Source: a virus
Virus record (IMG/VR): IMGVR_UViG_3300030012_003022
Location: 1 to 61,556 of that record
DNA length: 61,556 bases
Direction: 5' to 3' (one strand)
Positions within the stretch are counted from its first letter, which is position 1. Each line of letters opens with the position of its first letter. Made by a program: the position numbers and the translations under genes. This document shows positions 1 through 9,382 of the stretch, in pieces. The notes beneath the pieces were generated by a model. That model had not been told where the DNA came from. It saw only the letters and a program-made list of their open reading frames with translations, and did no database searches.

Positions 1-3000
1 TGGCTTGTGGAGGAAGACCCGGATACTCAAGTGGTGGTCTTGTGGACTTTACAGATTATAATGTAGCAACACATGGATTTCCATATCTACTTGATTCATA
101 TTGGAGAGAGGCTACTGCATCTTATAAAAATGTAACAAGTCCTTTTGCTGAACATAAAAACTCTTTGAATTTTATTAATGACGGGACTAAACTAAAAAGT
201 AATGTTGTAGTAGGAGATACTGAATTACCACTAAAGGATATAACAGAATTTGATACTTCCGGATATGGAGTAATAATGTGCGAGAAGGGTAGTGGTAATA
301 CCGCAGAAAAAATTGCATACTACTATGCTTGGACAGGAAAATCAACTTCTACTATAAATGGAACTGTTGTTGATGTTCTAACAGGTGTATATATTACATC
401 TTATTCAGTAGTCACACACCCTCAACATGCAATAGCACAATTAAAAGGAGATGTAACGGCAGGTGCAACAGGAAGTGATGTTGATATTGGTAGTAACGAA
501 GACTTGCTACCCGATGATAAATTAGAAACTAATTTTGATAAAGTTACTGTGTATAATACTCCTGCTGCTCTATATGGTCTGCGATTAAACTTAAACATAG
601 TAGGTAAAATTACTTCTGCTAACTGTGGAACATTTACTGCCGACGAGAAGATTTCATTTATTCAAAATAATGCGATTCACGAATCTTGGTTGAATAACTC
701 TTCTCTTCCTGCAATTAGCGATATTAACAATGTTCCTATAATGAAAGATAATTCTTCCGACACCTTCGGGTGTTCTATTGATGCAAAGACAAAAACCATT
801 TATGATATTCTTGATACTATGAGTAGCAAAGAAGGAGTAGGTCTTGCTGGTAATACTAAAAGAATGACTTTCCAAATGGGAAGAGACAATAGATTAGACT
901 TTAGAGAAGAATATTCTTCCGGTATTACTCTAAATCGCAACAATTTAAAATTATCAAATCTTAGAACAGAAGGATTTTCGCAAATAACAAATGTAAGAGT
1001 ATATTATAATGGTAATAGTTCATTTGTTGATTTTCCAACACCAAGCGAAAATACAGATATAAGATGGAGAACTTTAGCATTTCCCGAAATTATGAATAGA
1101 GGAGAAGCAGAAGCATTAGCAAAACAAGAGTTTGATAGAGAAACTGAATCAAAAATTAGTATTGAAGCAGAAATGCTAAGAGATGCTAATAATAATCACA
1201 AGATGCTTAGTGGTAGAAGAGGTTATGTTGCAGATGTATTTAGAAAGAGATTAAATACAGATAACTTTGCTATTGATAATTCGCAACCGGAAACCTGCTG
1301 GTGGACTAATCTAAATGGAGGTAGCCCTTTCTTTGGAATACAAAACGGATTGCATAAAAGAGGTAAAAGTAAGGCTTCATACTCTTTTAATACGGGGAGT
1401 CATACATCAACATCAACAGTTTGTCATGCTTATATAACTCAACAATCAAAACCCGAAAGTCTCGGAATAGTTGCTTTATCGTTAGTTAAAACAGATGGAG
1501 GCGCATTTAATCCAAGCGGTAGTAATACATTTGCTAATCCACCATTAGGTAGTTTTGGTGGTAGTGGTAGTGTGACGGTTCTAACAGGAGGGTCAGCAGA
1601 TAATTTTAGATTTGACTATGAGGGAAATACAGGAACTCTTGTAGCCTTTGGTGGAGTAGCAGGATATTATAATTTACCATGCGAAATAGGAAGCACAGGC
1701 AATTTTTATAATCTAAGAATATATTATGACGGAACTACTATTTCAAGTAGTAGTTCTATGGATGTTAATTTTGCAGAACAACATACAAAAGATGAAGCAT
1801 ATTATTTTTATGGTGCTAATAGCCTATCACATGCTCTACAAGTAGTTCATATTGATGCAGGAACTAACAAAGTAAGTGCTACTACCGGAGAAAAGTTGCG
1901 ATTAGCAATTGCTTGTTTTAGTGGAACTAATAGCACAGATGCTAAATTTATTTTGTATTTAGCAGATTGCGATTTTAAGACAACCGCTACACAAAAGGGC
2001 GCAGTATATTATCCACCCGATAATACAGTAACAAATACACTAAACACAACATTTAGAAAAGATATTATCATAGACGGAAATGGATATTATACAATGACTA
2101 TACCATCAAGTTATGATGGTAATGCTCGTAAAATAATATTTTCAGTTAATTATGATTATCTATGCGCGCTTATTAAAGAAAGATGCGGTGATATAGTAGG
2201 TAATGGACAATCTTCAATAGCAAACGGGAAGATAGGTCTTGGGTCATTTGGTTTATCCACTTCTGCTGATTCCATATTCCCATTAGGAATGCGAGAATAT
2301 CCGGAGATGGGTGCTTTAGCAAATCAGCATGCTGCGTATTATGCACCAAGAATAAACATCGTTGATGATTTTACTTACATACCTGCTACGAGCCTAACTT
2401 ATACAGATGCTCATATTGACATAAGTAATGAGAGAATGATAATAAAAAGAATAAGTTATCAACAACAAGAAAGAAATGTGGAACAAGTAAAATTAGGTCT
2501 TGAGAAAATATCAACCCATTCTCGATACAATTTCGCAAGAGTATTCAAAGAGAGAACAGGGGGAGGAGGAGGCGGAGGAGAAAAGGCGAAGCCGAGACCC
2601 ACAAGACCATTACCACCTTCTCTAAAACCTGCACCCGACACGAAAGGAGGTTCGGGAGTTAATAAGGATGGGGCGCAGCCAAGAAAGGTCTTGATGAGTA
2701 GTAATGTAGGTGGCGGAGACCCTTCTTCACAAGGTATGGGTTATAGTGGTATGACTTCTAACGATATATCGCAAAGCCTACTAAACAGAATCAAAGGTAA
2801 ATCCGACTTCAACAACGACATAGGCTCAAGTGGTGGTAATTGGTCTGTTCTTGGTATGAAGAAGACAGGTAATCAATCCTCCTTTGATAGAGCAGTTGAT
2901 GGTGTTGATGTTATCAGTTCACCTGCGACAGGTGTAGCAATCGCAACATCGGAAGGATTCTGTATGTCCGGTATAGAGAACCCTCTTGATTCCGGTTCGG

Positions 3001-3395
3001 GACAAAATGAACAACACACATACTCTATGTCTGTGCGAGTTCCTAATGATTCAGCAGGTGGATTCTTTTCTCTTGAGTCAATAGTATCAACAGATACCTC
3101 AAACACAATCGAACTAACAATGACTGCTACTTGTATTGAAACTAACAAGAGCGTTAGCACTACAAAAGCCCTTACAGGCTCTAAAAATAGGGAGAAGATA
3201 CTCTTGATGCCTACTACCCTCATTGAGGGTCTTAGCACCGCAGGAAACACCCTTAAAATAGACATAACAAGGAAACCTAATCAAGGTAATGACAATGCAC
3301 CTTATGATTCCCTAATCATTCACAATACTTCCGTTAATCTAAGAAGATTGAATAAGCCTAACATAGCCGAAAGTGATAACTTCCGACCTTACTAA
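1..3395 (+). CDS. giant tail tip/baseplate-like protein, C-terminal part (continues from the right edge)
   Basis: The frame is open from base 3, with no stop before 3393-3395. A GTG at 42 could be mistaken for a start but has no ribosome binding site. This part holds a segment like the tail endopeptidase/hub family (residues DRETESKISIEAEML near nt 1133-1180), more beta-rich repeats, then a glycine/proline-rich hinge (nt 2560-2660, seven consecutive glycines followed by RPTRPLPP) and a C-terminal beta domain. Such a hinge usually separates a virion-anchored part from a receptor-binding tip. It is the last gene of the rightward late unit. Confidence 0.75.
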   Translation, partial: ACGGRPGYSSGGLVDFTDYNVATHGFPYLLDSYWREATASYKNVTSPFAEHKNSLNFINDGTKLKSNVVVGDTELPLKDITEFDTSGYGVIMCEKGSGNTAEKIAYYYAWTGKSTSTINGTVVDVLTGVYITSYSVVTHPQHAIAQLKGDVTAGATGSDVDIGSNEDLLPDDKLETNFDKVTVYNTPAALYGLRLNLNIVGKITSANCGTFTADEKISFIQNNAIHESWLNNSSLPAISDINNVPIMKDNSSDTFGCSIDAKTKTIYDILDTMSSKEGVGLAGNTKRMTFQMGRDNRLDFREEYSSGITLNRNNLKLSNLRTEGFSQITNVRVYYNGNSSFVDFPTPSENTDIRWRTLAFPEIMNRGEAEALAKQEFDRETESKISIEAEMLRDANNNHKMLSGRRGYVADVFRKRLNTDNFAIDNSQPETCWWTNLNGGSPFFGIQNGLHKRGKSKASYSFNTGSHTSTSTVCHAYITQQSKPESLGIVALSLVKTDGGAFNPSGSNTFANPPLGSFGGSGSVTVLTGGSADNFRFDYEGNTGTLVAFGGVAGYYNLPCEIGSTGNFYNLRIYYDGTTISSSSSMDVNFAEQHTKDEAYYFYGANSLSHALQVVHIDAGTNKVSATTGEKLRLAIACFSGTNSTDAKFILYLADCDFKTTATQKGAVYYPPDNTVTNTLNTTFRKDIIIDGNGYYTMTIPSSYDGNARKIIFSVNYDYLCALIKERCGDIVGNGQSSIANGKIGLGSFGLSTSADSIFPLGMREYPEMGALANQHAAYYAPRINIVDDFTYIPATSLTYTDAHIDISNERMIIKRISYQQQERNVEQVKLGLEKISTHSRYNFARVFKERTGGGGGGGEKAKPRPTRPLPPSLKPAPDTKGGSGVNKDGAQPRKVLMSSNVGGGDPSSQGMGYSGMTSNDISQSLLNRIKGKSDFNNDIGSSGGNWSVLGMKKTGNQSSFDRAVDGVDVISSPATGVAIATSEGFCMSGIENPLDSGSGQNEQHTYSMSVRVPNDSAGGFFSLESIVSTDTSNTIELTMTATCIETNKSVSTTKALTGSKNREKILLMPTTLIEGLSTAGNTLKIDITRKPNQGNDNAPYDSLIIHNTSVNLRRLNKPNIAESDNFRPY

Positions 3396-3403
3396 TAGTA
3401 GAT

Positions 3404-3481
3404 GAGGCAGGGTAGCGCACAGGAGGAGTTTATGCAAATGAAGAATGAGAACCATAAGAGTGTTGCGCTACTACCTGCCTC
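3404..3481. terminator. long stem-loop between convergent late and early units
   Basis: GAGGCAGG and GTAGCGCA (3404-3419) pair with TGCGCTAC (3464-3471) and CCTGCCTC (3474-3481), a 16-bp stem with a TA bulge. It sits between the stop of the rightward tail gene and the end of the leftward nuclease gene, so a bidirectional transcription boundary is likely. The loop holds a perfect AGGAGG followed by ATG at 3432 and a frame of 18 codons ending at 3488, which may be chance or a leader-type peptide. Confidence 0.55.
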
Positions 3482-3504
3482 AATCTAAACACGGTATGTT
3501 GTAT

Positions 3505-4248
3505 TTATAAATCCTTCCATGTGGTTCTCAATTCTTTTAAGCGTCTTGCGGTGACTCTACCTACTCCTCTAATAGCCATCAAATCTTTGATTCTAACCTT
3601 TGTCTTGAGTAAGTTAGGTATGCTACCGAACTTATTCAGTAATGATGTTGCGATTTCTTCTGTTATTCCTTGAACTCCCATTAGAGCAAGCAATCTTGGG
3701 TCTGTTGGTAGAGACTTAGTTCTCTTAGCAACAGTCAATGTCTTGCCTATTTGCTTTTTCAAGTGCGATACTTGTAGCCACTCAACGAAGTCTTCCATAT
3801 TTACGAACTCTATAATCCTAAGTTTAGGGAAATGCGAATAGGCAACCATCTTAAATGACTTGATAACCCTATTCATTTTTGCTATTTCTTTCCTCATTTC
3901 ATGTGCCTTTGGTTTCCTTCCTTTGAAATATGGTTTCAATTGAGTTCCATAAATCGCAAGGAATGGTTTTTCTGCCACTTCACAAAGTTCCGATAATTGA
4001 TGATTGATTGTCCTTCCGTTCCTTCCTATACCTAAGATTGTGCGATACAAGTCGTTGATTTCCTTTGCTTCAATCAACCAATCGCCTATTTGATAATCGC
4101 CATGAGGCAGTCTCTTTACGAGAACATTACCTTTTGGGTCAGTCTTGCGATTACCCGCAGCAACATACAGACGATGCAGCAAAGCGTCGTTTTCCCTGTC
4201 GTCTGCATATATCATATTGCGAATAGGATTAACAGACTGTATAATCAT
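3505..4248 (-). CDS. ERCC4/XPF-family structure-specific nuclease with C-terminal HhH
   Basis: 247 residues from the ATG that overlaps the primase stop (ATGA). The N-terminal half matches the ERCC4 nuclease fold: YADDREND, then HGDYQIGDWLIEAKEINDL, where the family usually has GDY...ERKxxxD; here the ERK is EAK, so one conserved arginine is missing. The C-terminal 60 residues contain tandem helix-hairpin-helix motifs (LMGVQGITEEIATSLL and LMAIRGVGRVTARRL), as in XPF, Mus81 and Hef. It probably cuts branched or flapped DNA in viral replication or recombination. It ends the leftward replication operon. Domain assignment is strong; activity is inferred. Confidence 0.85.
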   Translation of the reverse strand: MIIQSVNPIRNMIYADDRENDALLHRLYVAAGNRKTDPKGNVLVKRLPHGDYQIGDWLIEAKEINDLYRTILGIGRNGRTINHQLSELCEVAEKPFLAIYGTQLKPYFKGRKPKAHEMRKEIAKMNRVIKSFKMVAYSHFPKLRIIEFVNMEDFVEWLQVSHLKKQIGKTLTVAKRTKSLPTDPRLLALMGVQGITEEIATSLLNKFGSIPNLLKTKVRIKDLMAIRGVGRVTARRLKELRTTWKDL

Positions 4249-5222
4249 TTCGCACAATACCAACAATCCCCGTCGCATAAATTATGTCTTCGATACCAAG
4301 ATGGGGAGGGGGAACGCTTGTATTTCATCATTCCACGAACATACTTGCGAGTAGTTGCAGCGTTGTAGTCAATCCAATTTAGACCCTCTATGAAGTCGCA
4401 TATATTATCAACAATTCCCATTCTCTCATCAATAGTCAAATCTTCGGGGTCTGCGAACCATCTTAACTGTTGAGCCATTGTCTGCACTAAACCAACACGG
4501 ACATGATGCGGTGGGTTACTCATACGAATAGCCCTGTTGAGGCATGTAGGTAATGCTACCTCTCCCCCATGATGCCCGACTTTAACTGTATTATTAGTGC
4601 GATTATTAGACTCTTGATACGGATTATCAGCCTTCCAAATAACCAAGTCGAAGCAATCATCGTGATTCACTACACCGAAGAAAGGGTCAAGCATATTATC
4701 AAGGTTCTTTCTTTTCGGTATGCGATAATCGTTGGGGTTCTGTGCGAATACCCTTGCTTCTATTGGAGTAGCCCACTTGCCCCTCGATACATTGAAGGTA
4801 TTAGAGACGCGAGTAATCTTCTCCGGATAACCTACACCATCAAGGGAAGTAAGTCCTTCGGCCATCTTCCTTTGGTAACGGTCAAGGTGAAAAGCCCAAT
4901 CCCTGCCCTTGACGGGTCTCTTGAATATTTGATGAACATGAAAGCCCCTGCCTGTCGCTACGAGCCTCACATCTCCCTCTAAACGCTTGATTAGATTAGC
5001 AACATCTTCCTTGACTACCTCCATAGGGTAATCTTCATTCATGTCAAAATCCCACCAAGCCCTGTCAATAACGACAGTATCGTAGTCGTATGGGTCGTCA
5101 AAGTGGTAGAGGCTTGTGTAGATGTTAGTCTTGCCGTTGAGCCTATTGATATAACTATCGAACTCCTCTTTGGAATAACACTTCTGCCTCTTCAAGCCAA
5201 TCTGTCGGGGGAACTTGAGCAT
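4245..5222 (-). CDS. archaeo-eukaryotic primase, small-subunit type
   Basis: 325 residues. AEP signatures: the metal-binding pair in WWDFDMNEDYP (about residue 56), the GRGFHVHQIF strand (sxH motif, about residue 91) and a later basic stretch VSRGKWATPIEARV. The C-terminus ends in a cysteine cluster, CDGDCWYC, preceded by RRHNL, which may bind zinc or an iron-sulfur cluster. It would make primers for the polymerase at 6.7-8.9 kb. No PriL partner is visible, so this may be a single-chain viral primase. It overlaps the nuclease gene by 4 nt. Confidence 0.8.
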   Translation of the reverse strand: MLKFPRQIGLKRQKCYSKEEFDSYINRLNGKTNIYTSLYHFDDPYDYDTVVIDRAWWDFDMNEDYPMEVVKEDVANLIKRLEGDVRLVATGRGFHVHQIFKRPVKGRDWAFHLDRYQRKMAEGLTSLDGVGYPEKITRVSNTFNVSRGKWATPIEARVFAQNPNDYRIPKRKNLDNMLDPFFGVVNHDDCFDLVIWKADNPYQESNNRTNNTVKVGHHGGEVALPTCLNRAIRMSNPPHHVRVGLVQTMAQQLRWFADPEDLTIDERMGIVDNICDFIEGLNWIDYNAATTRKYVRGMMKYKRSPSPSWYRRHNLCDGDCWYCAK

Positions 5223-5236
5223 AATGTTATCACAAC

Positions 5237-5383
5237 CTACTCGTCGTTAATAACCTCTCTATGTCCACATATAGAGCATATTGCTATTCTTTTGCTTTCG
5301 GTTTCAACATCTCCCGTTATCAGCATAACGGGTCTGCTATCCTCTTGTATCTTCATTTCTGCATCGCATTCTTTACAAATCAT
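5237..5383 (-). CDS. 48-residue zinc-ribbon protein
   Basis: Small frame starting MICKECDAEMK and ending HREVINDE, with two knuckles, CKEC near the start and CSICGHRE near the end, spaced as in a four-cysteine zinc ribbon. The GGTGA at the upstream gene's stop codon serves as ribosome binding site 4 nt before the ATG. It fills the gap between the Cas4-like nuclease and the primase, so it is co-transcribed with them. Function unknown; a nucleic-acid or protein adaptor is plausible. Confidence 0.7.
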   Translation of the reverse strand: MICKECDAEMKIQEDSRPVMLITGDVETESKRIAICSICGHREVINDE

Positions 5384-5387
5384 TCTT

Positions 5388-6320
5388 TCACCACAAATTA
5401 TCTAATCCATTCATTTCACTTTCGCAAGACATAGAAAAGTCGCACCATTGGGGGCAGAAGTAATCCGACCATTTCATAGGCCACTCATGGTTCTTTATAC
5501 CCTCGCAAGCCTCTTTTAGAGACTTCTCTAATGATGTAATACTTCTCTTATTTACTTTCTCCACGATTAATATTCCTTTACCGCCTTTGCCTAATGCGAT
5601 TTCTTTCTTGTTTTCGGTCTTTACCCATCCACCTTTGCAGGTCATAACTCTATCAATATCCCACTCTCCCCAATCATCCTTCCAACCACACAGTTCTGCG
5701 AAGAACTTGGGGTTTTCTGCGTCGGGCGCAAGATAAGCAAAATGCGTGATAGGTCTTGTTTCCCCCATCAAACGCAACATACGGGAATAATAACATAGTT
5801 CCTTTCTTGTCTTTTGCATTTTATTAGAAGCCCAATTCCCTGTCTTTAGTTCATAGATACACAGACCGCCATCGGGATGAACGAGAATCGCATCTATTAG
5901 ACCTACAAGAATAACCCCGTTTTCTTCATCCCACACGGCACGATACTCTTCATACTCTACGGGTTTGAAGTTCTCAAGACCCCACCTTTCTATCCTGCAT
6001 TCTTCAAGAAATGTTAGAGTCTTGTTTGATTCATGCTCTCTATCCTCCGGTATTAGGGGAGACAATACAGACTGCCCTTCCCAATTATCATAGACAGTCT
6101 CAAGATTCTCATGCACGAATGAACCTGCAATCATGGCCTCCGTAGCAGGTAAGCGCGTATTTTTCAATTGTATTTTTTCCCACCAAAACTTGCGAGGACA
6201 CATTACATAGGACATGAACGAAGACTTTGACATCTTCAAGAACTTATCTTCATCGTTAGGGTCATAACTACCTAACTTTGCTAACTCCTTAGAAGTAAGC
6301 CCCTCCGGTGGCCTCTCCAT
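5388..6320 (-). CDS. Cas4/RecB-like PD-(D/E)XK nuclease with cysteine cluster
   Basis: 310 residues. The order of motifs is that of Cas4-type exonucleases: an early cysteine (YVMCPRKFWWEKI, about residue 40), GSFVHENLE, then the catalytic VGLIDAILVHPDGGLCIYELKTG (D...ExK), a QxxxY-like KELCYYSRML, and a C-terminal group CPQWCDFSMSC that with the first cysteine would hold a 4Fe-4S cluster. It probably resects or processes DNA ends alongside the RecA-like ATPase and ERCC4 nuclease. No cas1 or cas2 is nearby, so this is a replication/recombination enzyme, not a CRISPR gene. Confidence 0.85.
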   Translation of the reverse strand: MERPPEGLTSKELAKLGSYDPNDEDKFLKMSKSSFMSYVMCPRKFWWEKIQLKNTRLPATEAMIAGSFVHENLETVYDNWEGQSVLSPLIPEDREHESNKTLTFLEECRIERWGLENFKPVEYEEYRAVWDEENGVILVGLIDAILVHPDGGLCIYELKTGNWASNKMQKTRKELCYYSRMLRLMGETRPITHFAYLAPDAENPKFFAELCGWKDDWGEWDIDRVMTCKGGWVKTENKKEIALGKGGKGILIVEKVNKRSITSLEKSLKEACEGIKNHEWPMKWSDYFCPQWCDFSMSCESEMNGLDNLW

Positions 6321-6322
6321 AA

Positions 6323-6622
6323 TTACTCCTCTTCTTTTATATCGTGGAGTGTAGTCTGCACAGTCTCTCTTAGAGGTTCATTACAGTAAGGGCAATCATC
6401 AACCTTGTCTATACCTTCAAGTATAGGTGTCCTAATAGTTCCGCCACAATGAGGGCAGTCTTCTTTGTGCATCATATCAAGACTCTCAAGTAGTTTTGAT
6501 ATAATCATATTGTGCTTCTCTAATTCTTTGACGAACATATTTAGGAACGAGTCAATACGACTCGCCATAACATTTAGGTTATTCTCCAATTCTCTTACTG
6601 TCGGCTTTCTCTTACTTGGCAT
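6323..6622 (-). CDS. coiled-coil zinc-ribbon protein
   Basis: 99 residues from the ATG giving MPSKRKPTVRELENN. Residues 10-55 form a heptad-rich helix; the C-terminal part has CPHCGG and CPYCNEP, a classic four-cysteine zinc ribbon, and an acidic tail. Longer starts (6646, 6673) run into the polymerase gene. I chose 6622 because a TATA box lies 22 nt upstream and a GTGAG sits just before it. Role unknown. Confidence 0.7.
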   Translation of the reverse strand: MPSKRKPTVRELENNLNVMASRIDSFLNMFVKELEKHNMIISKLLESLDMMHKEDCPHCGGTIRTPILEGIDKVDDCPYCNEPLRETVQTTLHDIKEEE

Positions 6623-6643
6623 ATTTATCTCACTCTCTTTTAT

Positions 6644-6656
6644 CATTATAAATCTG
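6644..6656 (-). promoter_or_regulatory. TATA box for the coiled-coil zinc-ribbon gene
   Basis: On the minus strand this reads CAGATTTATAATG, centred about 27 nt before the ATG at 6622, the spacing expected for an archaeal promoter with a near-leaderless transcript. It overlaps the end of the polymerase gene. Confidence 0.5.
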
Positions 6657-6659
6657 TCG

Positions 6660-8888
6660 TCAAATCCACTCAATATCGGCTACACCACGAATAGTATTCT
6701 CAAGAGGCATAATATCCCAATTCATAACCTCATAGTATGGTAATACTTTTGACAGAATATATTTGTCTGCTAATTCTTTATATCCGATTTTTGCGATACC
6801 TTCTATCTCATCGGGAGAATCGAAACCTATGTAGTTTCCGTCTTCATCAATGGTGCATAGAAAGTAATCTCCTTTGCGATACCCTTTACCTAAATTATCG
6901 TTAGCCCATTTAGCACCTGCTCTCGCTTCACCAAGAACGGAATATTTTGACAAATCGTTCTTTAGTTTTGCTTTTATTGTCAAATCCTCAACAGGTATCT
7001 CGCCATTGACTACCTTTGATATGAGAGAGCGTAAGTGCATAGTTATCACTTCTTCCTTAGTATCTGTAAGTATCGCATCTATCACATACGACATAGCATC
7101 TTTCATGGCTTTAGGCAATCTGCTTTGTTTCATTTCTATACCTTTGACATAGAACTCTCTCTCATGGTATGAACCATCAGTCCATTGAACCATACCTGCG
7201 TATCTGTTCTTCGCCATTATCAAAAAGGAGGAAGACCATTTCTCAAACTCGGTGATTATTGGTTTCATCTTCTCGTTGATAATTGATAGTGCCTCCACGC
7301 CCTTTTCGGGGTTGGGAACTCGGCACATGATAGAATCAGTATGTCCGTAAATAACAGGGAATCCAAGTTCTTCTGCATGGTCTCGCAACTCTCCCAATGT
7401 CTGCCTTGAAGTAAATGTAATAGCAGAAGCAATATCGGGGTGATACATTCCAAACTTTGCGTCTCCTGCTACCCCATACATAGAAGCAACAAGGGATTTA
7501 GTTGCGAATTGTAGAGCGTCGTATCTCTTCTTTTCTATCTCGGTCTCCGATTCTTTCATCTTCTTCTTGTATATGTTGCGAAGTTCTGTCATTTTATCCA
7601 TCTGTCTGCATAAGAGACCTTTCTTTTCCATGTTGAACTTGATACCATTACCGCAGTCTTGCCCCTGCTCATCAAGAGTAGTCCAACATATACCGTATTT
7701 ATCCACATTACTGTGATACATGGCTCGCACATCGAATATACCTATGTCTTTATACACTCCCGCTTGAGGCTTCATTATCTCCGCACCTTCATATTCCACC
7801 TTACCAAACTGCGGTTTAGTAGGAATCTTTCTATCAAAGTCCTCATCTCTCATACTTAGATAGGTGAACATCTTTGTGATAAATGGTGTGCTTCTAATAT
7901 CGCAACCTACAATATGTTGTAGAGCAGTATAATATCCGAGAGCATCAACCAAATCATTTAGTCTCGGTAGCAAATCAACATCTTGTCTTGCGTAATCAAG
8001 ATATGTTCCAAAGTCCGTGTAGTAAGTGTCGTGTCCGTCTTCAAGTGGAACTTTCTTGTCTTTTAGACAATGCAAAGAAACGGCATCAAGAGCCATAGAT
8101 GGTAATTGACCGTTCTTCATAACCCACAGTTTGCTAAACGCAATCATCAAGTCTATAACATTCGTTCCCACTATGGGCTGACCCCAATCACCGAACTCAT
8201 ATCGCACCCTCCTCATAGGAGAGAGCATTCGCACATCTATGTTGTTATGTTTGAATCTCTTGAATAACTGTTGAATATCCGCATTGACTACATTCCAACC
8301 TGTCAATATGTCGGGGTCATGGGAATTGAGCAATTTAGCAAATGCGTATAGCATATCGGACTCGTTGCTGAAAGCCTTGAATGAACGACCATCAGTCTCG
8401 CAAGCCTCCTTCTCATAGGGGTGATTCTTACACGGTATGCTTGTGTAATTACCTGCCTCATAATCTTCATGCGTAAAGAAAACAAACTCGCCCTTGATAG
8501 AATCACGCACTACAATTATAGTTATCTCCCCACCATCAATCTTCCATTCCATATCGAAGAACCACACCCTATGTTCGTATTTAGGACATTCAAACTCACT
8601 ATCCACAAGAACTCTATTGGTGAAAGGGATATTACCTTCCCATGTCGGAGTATCGGGGTTGCTACTGCGAAACTCCGACAAATCTTGCGTTGTGTTGAAA
8701 AATACCTTCTTTAGTCTCTCTCCGTATAGACCTGTAAAACCACTTTCGGTTTCAAGGGGGATAGTATCAATATGTTCTTCGACATATAGGTAGGGTCTAT
8801 GTCCTGTGATTTTGGTTGTCTGTCTCTTGCCTTCGCTATCTCTATGTCTTACAATGACGGTGCTTCCCCTGCCTCTCTCAACAATCAT
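6660..8888 (-). CDS. polB: family B DNA polymerase with 3'-5' exonuclease
   Basis: 742 residues, start at the ATG overlapping the acetyltransferase stop (ATGA). The exonuclease looks intact: WFFDMEW (Exo I, about residue 110), GWNVVNADIQQL (Exo II) and YARQDVDLL (Exo III). The polymerase motifs are divergent: motif A is FDVRAMYHSN (about residue 385) instead of DxxSLYPS, motif B is KSLVASMYG, and motif C is YGHTDS (about residue 513) instead of YGDTDS. The second, catalytic aspartate of motif C is kept and the first is histidine. It is the replicative polymerase, working with the clamp, clamp loader and primase of this block. Confidence 0.93.
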   Translation of the reverse strand: MIVERGRGSTVIVRHRDSEGKRQTTKITGHRPYLYVEEHIDTIPLETESGFTGLYGERLKKVFFNTTQDLSEFRSSNPDTPTWEGNIPFTNRVLVDSEFECPKYEHRVWFFDMEWKIDGGEITIIVVRDSIKGEFVFFTHEDYEAGNYTSIPCKNHPYEKEACETDGRSFKAFSNESDMLYAFAKLLNSHDPDILTGWNVVNADIQQLFKRFKHNNIDVRMLSPMRRVRYEFGDWGQPIVGTNVIDLMIAFSKLWVMKNGQLPSMALDAVSLHCLKDKKVPLEDGHDTYYTDFGTYLDYARQDVDLLPRLNDLVDALGYYTALQHIVGCDIRSTPFITKMFTYLSMRDEDFDRKIPTKPQFGKVEYEGAEIMKPQAGVYKDIGIFDVRAMYHSNVDKYGICWTTLDEQGQDCGNGIKFNMEKKGLLCRQMDKMTELRNIYKKKMKESETEIEKKRYDALQFATKSLVASMYGVAGDAKFGMYHPDIASAITFTSRQTLGELRDHAEELGFPVIYGHTDSIMCRVPNPEKGVEALSIINEKMKPIITEFEKWSSSFLIMAKNRYAGMVQWTDGSYHEREFYVKGIEMKQSRLPKAMKDAMSYVIDAILTDTKEEVITMHLRSLISKVVNGEIPVEDLTIKAKLKNDLSKYSVLGEARAGAKWANDNLGKGYRKGDYFLCTIDEDGNYIGFDSPDEIEGIAKIGYKELADKYILSKVLPYYEVMNWDIMPLENTIRGVADIEWI

Positions 8889-9346
8889 CTTAAACACCAC
8901 ATCTCGTATTTTTCCATATCAAGATGTAGTTTGGTGAACAACTCATCGTCATACCGTATTGGCTGATAACCGAGACTAACTACAACATCTCGCAATCTCG
9001 TAGCGGCAGTTTCACCAAAGGGATTTAAGATAGCCACAATAGGAACGGCTAACTTTTTAATTTGTTCATTTCTGTGCTTTAGTAATTCTTTGTGAAATCC
9101 GTTGCCCCTAAACTCTAACTTGACATAGGTATTACCTACAAATACGAAACTTAGGTTGTCTTGTGCATCATAGACAAGTGTAGCCGTAGTATAACCTACG
9201 GGGTAATCATCAATCATAAGGACATAGTATATTGCATCGTTGTATATTTGAGGATAACCCCTCTCATGCGCTCTTACTAAGCCTTCTCCTACCCAATTGT
9301 GTTCTAAATCTGTATATGTCCAACCGCTTGAAATTCTCCACTCCAT
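8885..9346 (-). CDS. GNAT-family N-acetyltransferase
   Basis: 153 residues with the GNAT core: strand YPVGYTTATLVYD, the next strand VKLEFRG, and the acetyl-CoA loop RGNGFHKELLKHR (R-G-x-G), followed by the late strand pair ending in VSLGYQPI. Substrate unknown. It has its own promoter, with no Shine-Dalgarno, and is the first gene of the transcript carrying the polymerase, with which it overlaps by 4 nt. Confidence 0.8.
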   Translation of the reverse strand: MEWRISSGWTYTDLEHNWVGEGLVRAHERGYPQIYNDAIYYVLMIDDYPVGYTTATLVYDAQDNLSFVFVGNTYVKLEFRGNGFHKELLKHRNEQIKKLAVPIVAILNPFGETAATRLRDVVVSLGYQPIRYDDELFTKLHLDMEKYEMWCLR

Positions 9347-9365
9347 GAGTTAGAATAGGTATGAA

Positions 9366-9379
9366 GACCTTATAAATCC
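9366..9379 (-). promoter_or_regulatory. archaeal-type promoter (TATA box) for the acetyltransferase-polymerase unit
   Basis: Minus strand GGATTTATAAGGTC, followed by TTCA. The TATA core lies about 26 nt before the ATG at 9346, implying a leaderless message. The 12-mer ATAAGGTCTTCA recurs at the promoter near 21.3 kb. Confidence 0.6.
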
Positions 9380-9382
9380 GTC

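Noticed and set aside
2873-3265. 130-codon minus-strand frame opposite the tail gene
   Set aside because: Shadow of a well-supported tail coding sequence; no promoter or ribosome binding site.
5388-6320. Cas4-like gene as evidence for a viral CRISPR system
   Set aside because: No cas1, cas2 or repeat array nearby; Cas4-like nucleases are common stand-alone replication genes in archaeal viruses.
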